This document shows positions 17,960 to 26,945 of a DNA stretch of 64,000 nt, in pieces (the stretch's first letter is position 1; every line of letters begins with the position of its first letter). This DNA comes from Pedobacter caeni (lineage in GTDB: Bacteria > Bacteroidota > Bacteroidia > Sphingobacteriales > Sphingobacteriaceae): NCBI RefSeq assembly GCF_900129215.1, contig NZ_FQUQ01000003.1:638101-702100 (forward strand), written 5' to 3'. The notes under the pieces are model-generated. The model ran no database searches. It had not been told where the DNA came from and saw only the letters and a program-made list of their open reading frames with translations. The position numbers and the translations under genes are program-made.

Positions 17960-19291
17960 ATGAAATACAAATTTAACGCTAAGCAATTTCTTAAGTTATT
18001 GCTGGTAGGAGTTGTGACTACCATTTTTATTTACTCCTGTAAAAAGGCTGGTGAAGCAGATGAAAAAATCCAAATCAAACAAAAAAAAGAGGCTATAATA
18101 GGCGGAGATCCTGTTAGTATTACAAGAGTTCCGCATCAGGTAAGGATAAATATTCCAAATGCTTCTGGTGGAGGAGTCGTTTTAAGCAAAGACTGGATAG
18201 TGACGGCAGCCCATGTCGTTTATGGATTATCTGCATCTCAGGTAAATGTGGTTTCGGGAACAACAGATGTTACGCTTTATCCGGCAAGCCGGCAAGACCG
18301 GACAGCAGATCAGATTATTATCCACAGTGATTATTCTACTTCAGGAAGGCTTAACGATATTGCTTTAATACACCTTTCAACACCTTTAACACTAAATGAA
18401 AGCACAGCCTCAATAGCCTATGCAACGGACGGAAATATTGACATTACCACCACAACTGGTGGGTATGTTTCTGGCTGGGGAGTAATCGAGGACAATCCTT
18501 ATCCCAATCCTGACACAAGAACAAATGTTCTATTCGGTGTAAGTGTTTCCCTGTCTGGTATTGAACAAAAACTCCTTTATACCAAGCCATATGACAATCG
18601 TAAACAACAAGGACCTTGTTTTGGTGATAGTGGGGGCCCTTTAGCAACTTCTTTAAGATCCGATGGTAAAGACCATGTCTTAATAGGTATTGTAAATGGT
18701 TGGGAGGACTGTAATATTGGAGCTAAAGGCTATGCCAGAATTTCATATTTTGCACCCTGGATTTTAGAGAAAACGGGAATACCGGTTACTTACTTTAGCA
18801 AAGGACTTTCTGGTTATTTTTCTAAAAATGATTGCCCGTCAAATTTTATTCCACAACAAAATAAAGTATTCTATAGTATAGGTCGGGCCGAGTTTCAGTC
18901 AACCATCAGTCAGGCTGATGCTGACGCACAAGCGCTAAACGCGTTAAACTCCCAGGGACAGGCTTATGCGAATCAATTCACCTGTGGCGTGATCCACAAT
19001 CTGGCAGGTACTAACACAATTAATTACGGGTACCAGGAAGATATTCGTTGGCATGCGCCATATTTTCAAGGGGATGATGTAAAAATTGAACTCTATCAAC
19101 ACAACTATTCAGGTCCCGATGTTCTTTTTGGTGTAATCACAGAAAAAACTCCGAATAATGGCTTGATGGTTAATGGCATAAACAGCGGTAATTATACGAA
19201 TGGCCTACAGGGGGAGTATAGAGTTAAAATCATATCCTTAGCAACAGGAAGTTTTGCTTTTAGCAATTATTTTAACAATTTTCAAGATTAG
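17960..19291 (+). CDS. trypsin-like (S1) serine protease lipoprotein with DUF5977-like C-terminus
   Basis: 443 aa. The signal ends at a lipobox (IFIYSC, lipidated C27). IIGG at residues 46-49 is the typical mature N-terminus of S1 proteases, so the 18 residues between Cys27 and it may act as a propeptide. The triad is complete: H85 (VTAAHVV), D133 (NDIALIHL) and S224 (GDSGGP). Residues about 285-345 contain the Bacteroidota DUF5977-like motif (YFSKNDCPSNFIP ... QADADAQALNALNSQGQAYANQFTC), usually repeated in large surface proteins. A C-terminal beta-rich part follows. Target unknown. Its terminator follows at 19355. Confidence 0.85.
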   Translation: MKYKFNAKQFLKLLLVGVVTTIFIYSCKKAGEADEKIQIKQKKEAIIGGDPVSITRVPHQVRINIPNASGGGVVLSKDWIVTAAHVVYGLSASQVNVVSGTTDVTLYPASRQDRTADQIIIHSDYSTSGRLNDIALIHLSTPLTLNESTASIAYATDGNIDITTTTGGYVSGWGVIEDNPYPNPDTRTNVLFGVSVSLSGIEQKLLYTKPYDNRKQQGPCFGDSGGPLATSLRSDGKDHVLIGIVNGWEDCNIGAKGYARISYFAPWILEKTGIPVTYFSKGLSGYFSKNDCPSNFIPQQNKVFYSIGRAEFQSTISQADADAQALNALNSQGQAYANQFTCGVIHNLAGTNTINYGYQEDIRWHAPYFQGDDVKIELYQHNYSGPDVLFGVITEKTPNNGLMVNGINSGNYTNGLQGEYRVKIISLATGSFAFSNYFNNFQD

Positions 19292-19354
19292 TCTGCTTAA
19301 AAAAAAACTGGAAAACAGTTAAATCTGTCATTGAAAAATTCGATTCTAAAATTC

Positions 19355-19384
19355 AAAAACCTTTCAGAAATGAAAGGTTTTTTT
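19355..19384 (+). terminator. terminator of the S1 protease gene
   Basis: AAAACCTTTCA pairs with TGAAAGGTTTT around a GAAA loop, with a T7 tail. Confidence 0.88.
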
Positions 19385-19429
19385 GTGTTCAGTATATGGA
19401 AATCGATTCCAGAATTTTTTAAGGCGTGT

Positions 19430-20521
19430 TTATTCCCATTTAAAGACCTTCACCGCCACGGCATAGATGCCGATCCCCCAGATCACCATGATCAGGATCT
19501 GATGTTTTACATCCCATAAGCCTGCACCTTCAAAGGCAACTTTTCTCATGGCATCGTTCAAATAAGTCAATGGTAATGCCCTGCTGATTGGCTGAAGCCA
19601 GGTAGGAAAAGCGTCTATAGAGAAAAACGTGCCCGACAACAGGAACTGCGGTAAAGTGATGATATTGGAAATAGGTGGAATGGTACTTTCGCTTTTAGCG
19701 ACTCCGGAAACGACAAAACCAAAGCCCATAAAGACGATCAGTCCGATGATGGAGAGCAACAGCATGTTTAAGACCGTGATTGCGCCATTGATCAGTGTAA
19801 AATGGAAAAAGAAATGACCAAGCAGGATAATGAACACTGCACCCAGTAAGGCAAAACCTATTCTCGCGATTCCTTCACCGAAGACAATGCTTGATTTTCT
19901 GACCGGAGTGGCAAAGAAACGTTTGATCACCAGGGTCTGACGTAAATTGAAAAACACGAAAGCAGTACCAAAAACGCCAGTACTTAACAGTGAGAAGCCC
20001 AATTGCCCGGGTAAGATGAAATCTATGGTGCGGTAAATTCTGCCCTGTACTGTACTTTCATTGAGCTGTGCCACAGTAGGCATCACATCTTTTGTATTCA
20101 AGGTATACATCAGGTTATGAACCACTGACTTCAGGATATTACCTTTATCTATAGAAGCCGAAGTGTATTTAATATCAGCCAGGTAGGCTGGTTTTCCGGA
20201 AGGATTCTTTTGTACATCGATCAGGGCATCAATATGGCCTTTCTCCAGTCCGGTTTTGATATCTGCTGCATCCTTGTCTTTAATGATGTGGACAACTGAA
20301 ATTTCTTCCAGTGCTTTGATGATTGGATTTTCAAGGTCTGATCCCGGAGCAATAGCCAGGTCTACTTTTACTCCTCCGCCACCAAGAAATCCGAAAACCA
20401 GGATGAAGACCAAAGGGAAGGCAAGGGTAAATACCACTGCCGAGGGGCTACGCATAATCGAACGAAAACTTGCTTTCGCAAGGGCCAGGGTAGCTTTAGT
20501 ATGATTGTAAGGTTTGCTCAT
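19430..20521 (-). CDS. ABC transporter permease (ABC-2 type)
   Basis: 363 aa. One N-terminal membrane helix (about residues 28-48) is followed by a large external loop (about 50-195) and five helices in the C-terminal half, the ABC-2/YhfK-DrrB-type layout. It forms the membrane part of an exporter with the ATPase 9 nt upstream. The substrate cannot be read from the sequence; such pairs export drugs, lipids or antibiotics. Confidence 0.87.
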   Translation of the reverse strand: MSKPYNHTKATLALAKASFRSIMRSPSAVVFTLAFPLVFILVFGFLGGGGVKVDLAIAPGSDLENPIIKALEEISVVHIIKDKDAADIKTGLEKGHIDALIDVQKNPSGKPAYLADIKYTSASIDKGNILKSVVHNLMYTLNTKDVMPTVAQLNESTVQGRIYRTIDFILPGQLGFSLLSTGVFGTAFVFFNLRQTLVIKRFFATPVRKSSIVFGEGIARIGFALLGAVFIILLGHFFFHFTLINGAITVLNMLLLSIIGLIVFMGFGFVVSGVAKSESTIPPISNIITLPQFLLSGTFFSIDAFPTWLQPISRALPLTYLNDAMRKVAFEGAGLWDVKHQILIMVIWGIGIYAVAVKVFKWE

Positions 20522-20530
20522 GTATCTGTT

Positions 20531-21301
20531 TTAATTGTCTTCTCTCCATTCTTTTCCGGTCAGGTTGATGAAAACATCTTCCAGATTGGCCTTTTTAACT
20601 TCTTTTTTACGCTCAAAACCACTGCTGATCAGCTGGTCTATTAAATTGTCAGGTGTGTCCAGGGCGATGATCTCTCCGCGTTCCACAAAGGCAACACGAT
20701 CGCAAAGCTGCTCTGCCTCATCCATATAATGGGTGGTGAGGACTACTGTTGTTCCGTTATTTCTGATGTCAATGATCAGGTCCCACAAGTTACGGCGGGC
20801 TTGTGGATCAAGTCCGGTGGTTGGTTCGTCCAGAAAAATGATCTTTGGGGAATTAATGAGGGTAGTAGCGATGGAGAAACGTTGTTTTTGTCCGCCGGAA
20901 AGGGCTTTATATTTTGCCTTTGCCTTGTCCTGCAGGTTTACTTTTTCCAGCATTTCCATTGGTTTGATGTCTACCCCGTAAAGTCCGGAGAACAGTTCCA
21001 TCAGTTCTACCAGGTTGAGGTTGGGGTAATATCCGGCAGCCTGTAGCTGTACCCCAATGATTCTTTTGATTTTGCTGGCCTCTTTATCTACAGAATACCC
21101 GTCTACTGTGATTTCGCCAGAGGTTTTCTCTCTAAGGGTTTCTATGATTTCCAAAGTGGTGGTTTTTCCAGCTCCGTTCGGGCCAAGGAGGCCGAAGATT
21201 TCGTTTTGATATACATCAAAGCTGATGCCTTGTACTGCGGTAAAGTCTTCGTACTTTTTAACGAGGTTCTTTACACTGATAATGGCATTGGTTTTGTCCA
21301 T
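20531..21301 (-). CDS. ABC transporter ATP-binding protein
   Basis: 256 aa. Walker A GPNGAGKTT at about residues 39-47, signature LSGGQKQR, Walker B IIFLDEPTTGLDP, and the H-loop in VVLTTHYMDEAEQL. The C-terminal segment ANLEDVFINLTGKEWREDN is typical of DrrA/CcmA-like exporters. It is the first gene of a two-gene operon with the ABC-2 permease. Confidence 0.93.
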   Translation of the reverse strand: MDKTNAIISVKNLVKKYEDFTAVQGISFDVYQNEIFGLLGPNGAGKTTTLEIIETLREKTSGEITVDGYSVDKEASKIKRIIGVQLQAAGYYPNLNLVELMELFSGLYGVDIKPMEMLEKVNLQDKAKAKYKALSGGQKQRFSIATTLINSPKIIFLDEPTTGLDPQARRNLWDLIIDIRNNGTTVVLTTHYMDEAEQLCDRVAFVERGEIIALDTPDNLIDQLISSGFERKKEVKKANLEDVFINLTGKEWREDN

Positions 21302-21400
21302 GGTATAAATGTAAGAAGGTTTAGAAGAATAGAAAACCTAATCCTTGCTAAACCTTCGAATATGTCGGTAAAATGATGTTTTAATCCGGTTGATCCCTAA

Positions 21401-22513
21401 TTACCAGGCCAGTTCGCCTTTGATCATCTCAATGAAATCATCAAACAGGTAACGTGAATCATGTGGACCTGGAGAAGACTCCGGGTGGTATTGTACAGAA
21501 AATGCTTTTTTCCCTTTTACCCTGATTCCTTCAATACTCTGGTCGTTCAGGTTAATGTGGGTGATTTCTACTTTATCAGAACTTCTTACCTCCTCTGGAA
21601 CCACACCAAAACCGTGGTTTTGAGAAGTTACTTCGCAGTGATCTTTGATGATATTTTTTACCGGATGGTTTAACCCTCTGTGTCCGTTAAACATTTTCAT
21701 CGTTCCAATACTGTTGGCTTCTGCCAGTAACTGATGACCTAAGCAAATTCCGAACAATGGTTTATCTGCAGCTAATACCTGTTTAACCGTCTCGATTGCA
21801 TAAGGCATTGCCGATGGATCGCCTGGGCCGTTAGAGATAAAATAACCGTCAGCACCCCATTTGTCCATTTCTTCAAAGCTGGTTTTAGCCGGAAATACCT
21901 GTACATAAATGTCTCTGTCGTCGAAATTGCGAAGAATGTTCTTTTTGATTCCAAGGTCTAAAGCTGCAATTTTATACGTTGCATCAGGAGAACCGTAGAA
22001 ATAAGCTTCTTTAGTAGATACCTGAGAAGACAACTCCAGTCCGTCCATAGAAGGAACTTCTGCTAATTTAGCTTTCAGTTCTTCGAGATCCGTGATTTCG
22101 GAAGAGATAATGGCATTCATTGCTCCTTTGTGTCTGATATGACGTACCAAAGCACGGGTATCGATGTCAGAAATCCCTACAATGTTTTCATTTTGAAAAT
22201 AGTCCTGAATAGATTCAGAAGCTTCTTTACGGCTAAATCCGATGTTGTAATTTTTACAAACCAGACCTGCGATTTTGATGCTGTCAGATTCTATTTCTTC
22301 TCTATGGATTCCATAATTCCCAATATGTGCATTGGTGGTGACCATGATCTGTCCGAAGTAAGAAGGATCAGTGAAAATTTCCTGATATCCTGTCATTCCG
22401 GTGTTGAAACAGATCTCTCCGGTAGTTGTGCCGATTTTTCCCGCAGCTTTCCCGTAGTAAACGGTGCCATCAGCCAATAACAAGATTGCAGGTAACTTGG
22501 TGTAGTTAGTCAT
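21401..22513 (-). CDS. carA: carbamoyl-phosphate synthase, small (glutaminase) subunit
   Basis: 370 aa. It hydrolyses glutamine and passes ammonia to CarB for carbamoyl phosphate, used for arginine and pyrimidines. The N-terminal domain starts PAILLLADGTVYYG, with FNTGMTGYQEI. The class I glutamine amidotransferase domain has the nucleophile in FGICLGHQLLA and the His/Glu pair in QYHPESSPGPHD. carB is not adjacent. A consensus promoter lies about 120 nt upstream, leaving a long leader. Confidence 0.97.
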   Translation of the reverse strand: MTNYTKLPAILLLADGTVYYGKAAGKIGTTTGEICFNTGMTGYQEIFTDPSYFGQIMVTTNAHIGNYGIHREEIESDSIKIAGLVCKNYNIGFSRKEASESIQDYFQNENIVGISDIDTRALVRHIRHKGAMNAIISSEITDLEELKAKLAEVPSMDGLELSSQVSTKEAYFYGSPDATYKIAALDLGIKKNILRNFDDRDIYVQVFPAKTSFEEMDKWGADGYFISNGPGDPSAMPYAIETVKQVLAADKPLFGICLGHQLLAEANSIGTMKMFNGHRGLNHPVKNIIKDHCEVTSQNHGFGVVPEEVRSSDKVEITHINLNDQSIEGIRVKGKKAFSVQYHPESSPGPHDSRYLFDDFIEMIKGELAW

Positions 22514-22634
22514 TGTGTGTATAAAAATGAGAAATTATGGTGAAAAAAGAGAAAAATGATGGTTTATGTGTGATTTTGATATCACTTCTGTAGTTAACAA
22601 ATGTGCTGTTAAGTAACCCCTTCATTTCGGGATA

Positions 22635-22664
22635 CAAAGATACGTTTTTGATGATTTAAATCAA
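22635..22664 (-). promoter_or_regulatory. Bacteroidota-type promoter of carA
   Basis: On the minus strand, TTG (22664-22662), 19 nt, then TATCTTTG (22642-22635). The 120-nt leader to carA could hold an attenuator, but I see no clear hairpin with a T run. Confidence 0.65.
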
Positions 22665-22781
22665 GACTTTTTTTAACATTCTGCAAGAGACCTAAGAATC
22701 CATTCTGGAAGAAGGGGGGAGAAGGCATACCGGATTCTGTCACAAAAAGAATAAAACTCGCTTTATTTCGGATGTAAAAAC

Positions 22782-22789
22782 TAATTTTG
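22782..22789 (+). promoter_or_regulatory. -7 promoter box of panB
   Basis: TAATTTTG fits TAnnTTTG and precedes the ATG at 22811 by 21 nt. It overlaps the alternative in-frame TTG start at 22787, which is therefore rejected. Confidence 0.5.
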
Positions 22790-22810
22790 CCCAAACTAAA
22801 ATATAAAAAC

Positions 22811-23626
22811 ATGTCTGTAAATAAAGAAGTAAAACGGATAACTACCCATATTTTGCAAGCAATGAAGCAACGTGGCGAAAAGATCGCGATGCTAACTGCT
22901 TATGACTATTCTATGGCGACCATCCTTGATGATGCCGGCTTAGATGTATTATTGGTTGGAGACTCCGCTTCCAATGTTATGGCGGGACATGAAACGACCT
23001 TGCCGATTACTTTAGATCAAATGATCTATCATGCGCAATCGGTAGTAAGGGGAGCTTCCCGCGCTTTAGTCGTAGTTGATCTTCCTTTCGGATCTTACCA
23101 GGGAAACTCTAAAGAAGCGTTGAACTCTGCAATCCGCATCATGAAAGAATCCGGTGCACATGCTGTGAAGATGGAAGGTGGAACTGAAATCGTGGAATCA
23201 GTACAAAGAATTATTACTGCCGGAATTCCTGTAATGGGACATTTGGGCCTTACTCCTCAGTCTATTTATAAATTTGGTACTTATACCGTAAGGGCAAAAG
23301 ACGAAGCAGAAGCCGACAAATTAAAAATCGATGCAGCAGCTTTACAGGAAGCAGGGTGTTTTGCGGTAGTATTGGAAAAGATCCCGGCAAAACTGGGTAA
23401 AGAAGTTTCGGAAAGCCTTGACATCCCTACAATTGGAATTGGTGCAGGCCCGGACTGTGACGGACAAGTATTGGTAGTAAATGACATGATTGGATTAACA
23501 AAAGGATTCAAGCCACGTTTTTTACGTCAGTATGTAAACTTATATGACGGCATTTTGAATGCAGCACAGTCTTATATTAAAGATGTGAAATCAAGCGATT
23601 TCCCGAACGAAAAAGAGCAATACTAA
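22811..23626 (+). CDS. panB: 3-methyl-2-oxobutanoate hydroxymethyltransferase
   Basis: 271 aa from the ATG at 22811. It is the first step of pantothenate synthesis: methylene-tetrahydrofolate plus 2-oxoisovalerate to ketopantoate. Motifs: MLTAYDYSMA, VGDSASNVMAGHETTLPIT (metal-binding Asp), KMEGGTE, MGHLGLTPQS, VLEKIP with the catalytic Glu, and IGIGAGPDCDGQVLV. The full TIM-barrel length is present. It is followed after 28 nt by the pseudouridine synthase, probably on the same transcript. Confidence 0.96.
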   Translation: MSVNKEVKRITTHILQAMKQRGEKIAMLTAYDYSMATILDDAGLDVLLVGDSASNVMAGHETTLPITLDQMIYHAQSVVRGASRALVVVDLPFGSYQGNSKEALNSAIRIMKESGAHAVKMEGGTEIVESVQRIITAGIPVMGHLGLTPQSIYKFGTYTVRAKDEAEADKLKIDAAALQEAGCFAVVLEKIPAKLGKEVSESLDIPTIGIGAGPDCDGQVLVVNDMIGLTKGFKPRFLRQYVNLYDGILNAAQSYIKDVKSSDFPNEKEQY

Positions 23627-23654
23627 CCAGCGCATCATTGCGCCAACGATAAAG

Positions 23655-24341
23655 ATGCCAATAACAGCAAAAGATATATTGTATGAAGACAATCACCTGA
23701 TCGCTATCTGTAAGCGGGCAGGTGATATTGTCCAGGTAGATGAGACAGGGGACGAGCCTTTGGACGAAATGGTTAAAAAGTACCTGGCCAAGACTTATAA
23801 TAAACCGAACAGTGCCTTCCTTGGGGTGGTTCACCGTCTGGACAGACCGGTAAGTGGTGTGATTTTATTTGCCAAAACAAGTAAAGCATTGGAGCGGATG
23901 AATGCCGTTTTCAAAAACCGGGAGGTGAAGAAAACCTACTGGGCGGTAGTTAGAAATAAACCCGCCAAAGCATCGGGCACATTGGTTCACTGGCTGATTA
24001 AAAATCCACAGAAAAATGTCGTTACCCCGCATAATGTGGAGGTGCCGGGAAGCCAGCGTTCAGAATTGAGTTACCGTTTAATCGGAGAGCTGAATGGTTA
24101 TTACCTGATAGAAGTAGATCCGCTTACCGGAAGGTCACACCAGATCCGGGTCCAGCTTTCTACATTGGGTTGCCCGATTGTTGGAGACAATAAGTATGGT
24201 TATCCGAGGGGGAGCAGGAAGGGAAGTATTTGTTTACATGCCCGTCGTCTGCAATTTATCCATCCGGTAAAGAAAGAGCCAGTTAATATTTTCGCTAAGC
24301 TCCCTGTAGATGGCTTTTGGGAGAAGTTTGAGCACATGTAA
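23655..24341 (+). CDS. RluA-family RNA pseudouridine synthase
   Basis: 228 aa, catalytic domain only with no S4 domain. The catalytic Asp lies in VVHRLDRPVSG; VDPLTGRSHQIRVQLSTLGCPIVGD is the second family motif. It isomerises specific uridines in rRNA or tRNA to pseudouridine. Without the S4 domain it resembles RluA/TruC more than RluD; the target site is not predictable. Confidence 0.92.
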   Translation: MPITAKDILYEDNHLIAICKRAGDIVQVDETGDEPLDEMVKKYLAKTYNKPNSAFLGVVHRLDRPVSGVILFAKTSKALERMNAVFKNREVKKTYWAVVRNKPAKASGTLVHWLIKNPQKNVVTPHNVEVPGSQRSELSYRLIGELNGYYLIEVDPLTGRSHQIRVQLSTLGCPIVGDNKYGYPRGSRKGSICLHARRLQFIHPVKKEPVNIFAKLPVDGFWEKFEHM

Positions 24342-24443
24342 GAACCGTAATTCAGGATAAATACTTTTTTAAGAGCATCTATCCTGAATGGGACTACGAT
24401 CTAAAAGCGTTTATAATTTAATTAGTTAATTGGATGGGGGTGA

Positions 24444-25205
24444 TTAGTACAATGCGGCAGTTGCTGCTTTGTCTTTTGCAGACAATACAGTTGCACCTGA
24501 TCCACATTGTCCGCCATTCATGATTGAAGCAGCATCAGTTCCCGGTACTCCTGGAACATTGATACCTGCAGGGCTTTCTCCCAGAGCTGCCCAGTTGGTG
24601 TGTCTGAACGAGATGTTATGTCCAAACTCATGGCAAATGGTTCTTGCACGCTGAGCAAAACTATTTGCGGCAATATAAGCCTTATTAATTCTGATCAGGT
24701 TACCGGCTTTGCCTCCGGTAGGGAAAGTTCCTGCACCACAAACTCCGTTTCCGAGATTCGCATTGATGATCTTGATGTCATAAGGAGCCCCGGCTACCAG
24801 GGTAAAGTGTAATGCAGAACCTGCCACAGCATTCCATTGTGCAATTGCGTTGGTGATCTCTGCATTCATACTGGTCATGGAAGGATCTACAAACACTTTA
24901 ATGTTAGCTGCATTTGCAGGGCTCACCAATGTACCGGTATAATACTGCTCCAGTTTTGGAGTACCATCTGTAACAGGTACTTCCATGTCTTTAGGAAAAC
25001 TGATATCTTCCTCTACCATGTATTCCGTTCCAAGGTCAACAATACTGCTGGCCGGGAATCCAAGGCTTTTAATGTAATTTAACACTTTGTCTGACTGCTC
25101 TTGTTTTGGTTCTTCAACAGCAGGTGCATCTTTGGTTTTAGAGCACGATGAGATCGCTAGTGCAACCAGTGCAATGTAAGCGACGTTTTTTAGATTTTTG
25201 ATCAT
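24444..25205 (-). CDS. lipoprotein zinc metallopeptidase, M57/HEIGH-like
   Basis: 253 aa. The lipobox is IALVALAISSC. The zinc-binding motif HEFGHNISFRH (HExxHxxxxxH) lies at about residues 190-200 and is followed by a Met-containing ASIMNG turn, as in metzincins. The family resembles the Bacteroidota dual-action HEIGH peptidases (M57). The secreted, lipid-anchored protein probably acts at the cell surface. Substrate unknown. Confidence 0.83.
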   Translation of the reverse strand: MIKNLKNVAYIALVALAISSCSKTKDAPAVEEPKQEQSDKVLNYIKSLGFPASSIVDLGTEYMVEEDISFPKDMEVPVTDGTPKLEQYYTGTLVSPANAANIKVFVDPSMTSMNAEITNAIAQWNAVAGSALHFTLVAGAPYDIKIINANLGNGVCGAGTFPTGGKAGNLIRINKAYIAANSFAQRARTICHEFGHNISFRHTNWAALGESPAGINVPGVPGTDAASIMNGGQCGSGATVLSAKDKAATAALY

Positions 25206-25583
25206 AATAGGGATGAGGTTAGTTAGATCGTAATACCCTAATATAAGAATAACTGTTTAATAAAAATTATTATAAATAAAATATTTTATTGAATAATACT
25301 GAAAATGTATATGTGTATGTTACACTAAGTAGCCTTGGTTTTCTCCTGATGAAATATAAAGTGTCTCTTCTGTTTTCTGCTGTAGTTTTATTTAAACAAA
25401 GATTTTCAATTGTTTTTTCTTTCCTACTGAAAATGGCAAAAATGGATTTATTTCCCGAGGAGATATTTTCTGGATTTCCCGACAATCTGCTTGATCATTA
25501 GGGATATATGACTGAATTAATCTCGTTGATGATTGTTTAATTTTAGTTAATTAACCTATTGTAAACCAATTTATTAAACGATT
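25206..25583. other. 378-bp intergenic region, divergent promoters
   Basis: AT-rich region between two divergent secreted-protein genes. Two short overlapping open frames (about 25.27-25.50 kb) have no recognisable features or codon pattern and are not accepted. I found no clear TAnnTTTG pair and no hairpin terminator. Confidence 0.4.
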
Positions 25584-26303
25584 ATGAAATTAATTCCATT
25601 AGTGGCCGCAGCAGTGGTATTGTCTTTTTTTCAGTTGTCCTGTGAAAAGAATGAAAGCCCGGCAGGTGAGCAGGATCAGGTTTCTGCAAATACGCAGATG
25701 TCTGGCCAGGAGGTAGGAATCAGCTCCCTGACCACGGGCTGGACCCAGACCGCCTATACCTATAACATCCAGACCCCTCACGACCTACCACAGTCCGATC
25801 GTTATACGTATTCTGGCGGACAACATACCTTTTGGATTTATCCGGATGATAGTCCACATACACCAAGCAGCAACACCGGGCCAAGGTCTGAGTTTAGAAT
25901 GAAGAATGATTACCTATTGGGGAAACATCAGTTTGAAGGAGATGTATACATTGTTCCCGGAACTACAGGGACAGATGTGATGCAGGTATTTGGTGGAGTT
26001 ACCAATGCAACCTCTTTTATGATGAAAGTATTTTCTGCAAATAACGGTACGCTGAAACGCTATGGCAGTCAGACACTCATGACCAATGTATACAGCCGAT
26101 GGATACATGTAAACGTACAACACGATGCTGATAATGGTAAAATTTACGTCTATCTGGATAATGCGCACGTAGGCACTTTCGACGACCGTGGACAGGCCAA
26201 CCATTATTTCAAATGCGGAACCTATAATATTGAAGGAAACCGTTCAGAAACACGCTGGAAAAATATCAAGTACTGGAAGAATGGCCCAATCGGGGTTCTT
26301 TAA
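25584..26303 (+). CDS. polysaccharide-lyase-like beta-jelly-roll lipoprotein (PL7/PL20-like)
   Basis: 239 aa with a lipobox (FFQLSC). The domain from about residue 45 has GPRSEFRM, which matches the RSE(L/F)R motif of PL7 alginate lyases, and YFKCGTYNI, close to their YFKAGxYNQ motif. In place of the catalytic QIH/QVH motif it has MQVFGG, so the usual catalytic His is absent. It may be a lyase of another specificity (for example glucuronan-lyase-like PL20), or a sugar-binding derivative. No other polysaccharide genes are beside it on this strand. Confidence 0.6.
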   Translation: MKLIPLVAAAVVLSFFQLSCEKNESPAGEQDQVSANTQMSGQEVGISSLTTGWTQTAYTYNIQTPHDLPQSDRYTYSGGQHTFWIYPDDSPHTPSSNTGPRSEFRMKNDYLLGKHQFEGDVYIVPGTTGTDVMQVFGGVTNATSFMMKVFSANNGTLKRYGSQTLMTNVYSRWIHVNVQHDADNGKIYVYLDNAHVGTFDDRGQANHYFKCGTYNIEGNRSETRWKNIKYWKNGPIGVL

Positions 26304-26345
26304 AAACAAGGGGTTTTTCCAATCAGGGAAAACCCCTTGTTTTTT
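26302..26345. terminator. bidirectional terminator between the lyase-like gene and the small lipoprotein gene
   Basis: A 16-bp stem of AAAAACAAGGGGTTTT with its complement, an 11-nt loop, and A/T tails on both sides. It overlaps the last bases of the convergent gene. Confidence 0.92.
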
Positions 26346-26838
26346 ATTTGCAAGCTATCGGATTAAAGGTAATGTGGTTGTTGAACTTTAGCTTTGCGCG
26401 GTTGACGAAGGAGAATTTTCCATTGTGTTCTTCCATTTCACCATATCCTTCGTAAAGTTTTCCCTCTTTCTTCAGGAATACAACCTGTCTGACAGACCTT
26501 AACCCTTCGGAATCATAAGTGTAATCTGCAATGATCGTATCACCTTTCATTTCTCCGGCAATGGTTCCCTTGTTTACATCTTTCTCGAAAATGTTGTAGT
26601 TGAGTTCTCCGGTCAGTTCTTCTCCTTTAATATGGAGTTTCAGTGAAGCCGTGTCCTTTTTAGCGGCATACAGGTAACAATTGCTGCTGTTTTCCGGCGC
26701 AGGGTTAGCAGGGGTAAAAGTGGTGTCCAGGGCGATCATTCCGCTGGTATCTTTTATGTGCTTCTCCGTGTTGTTACTGGTACAGGCGGCCATCATTGCG
26801 GTCAGTCCTGCGAATAAGAATAAAACTTTTTTCATCAT
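26344..26838 (-). CDS. hypothetical lipoprotein, 164 aa
   Basis: The start is chosen at tandem ATGs (26838/26835). The signal MMKKVLFLFAGLTAMMAAC has a clear lipobox. The mature protein has NCYLYAAKKDTASLKLHIKGEELTGELNYNIFEKD, a simple beta-strand repeat-like pattern shared by many small Bacteroidota lipoproteins. Function unknown. Its transcript ends in the shared terminator. Confidence 0.72.
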   Translation of the reverse strand: MMKKVLFLFAGLTAMMAACTSNNTEKHIKDTSGMIALDTTFTPANPAPENSSNCYLYAAKKDTASLKLHIKGEELTGELNYNIFEKDVNKGTIAGEMKGDTIIADYTYDSEGLRSVRQVVFLKKEGKLYEGYGEMEEHNGKFSFVNRAKLKFNNHITFNPIACK

Positions 26839-26891
26839 TAACGAATTAATTCCTGAAAATACTGCAATAGCCTTGCCAGAAAAACAGCAAC

Positions 26892-26927
26892 AAAAATGCC
26901 CCCAAAGATTTCTCTTTGGGGGCATTT
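26892..26927 (-). terminator. terminator of the glucan-utilisation operon
   Basis: A 15-bp perfect stem (26894-26908 with 26913-26927), GAAA loop on the minus strand, and T5 tail, just after the GH30 gene. Confidence 0.92.
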
Positions 26928-26945
26928 AATGGTATGATTTTAATC

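Noticed and set aside
22514..22634. Possible pyrimidine or arginine attenuator in the carA leader
   Set aside because: No stable hairpin followed by T residues, and no clear small leader peptide could be seen.
25270..25501. Two short open frames on opposite strands upstream of the lyase-like gene
   Set aside because: No signal, motif or start context; they lie in a divergent promoter region.
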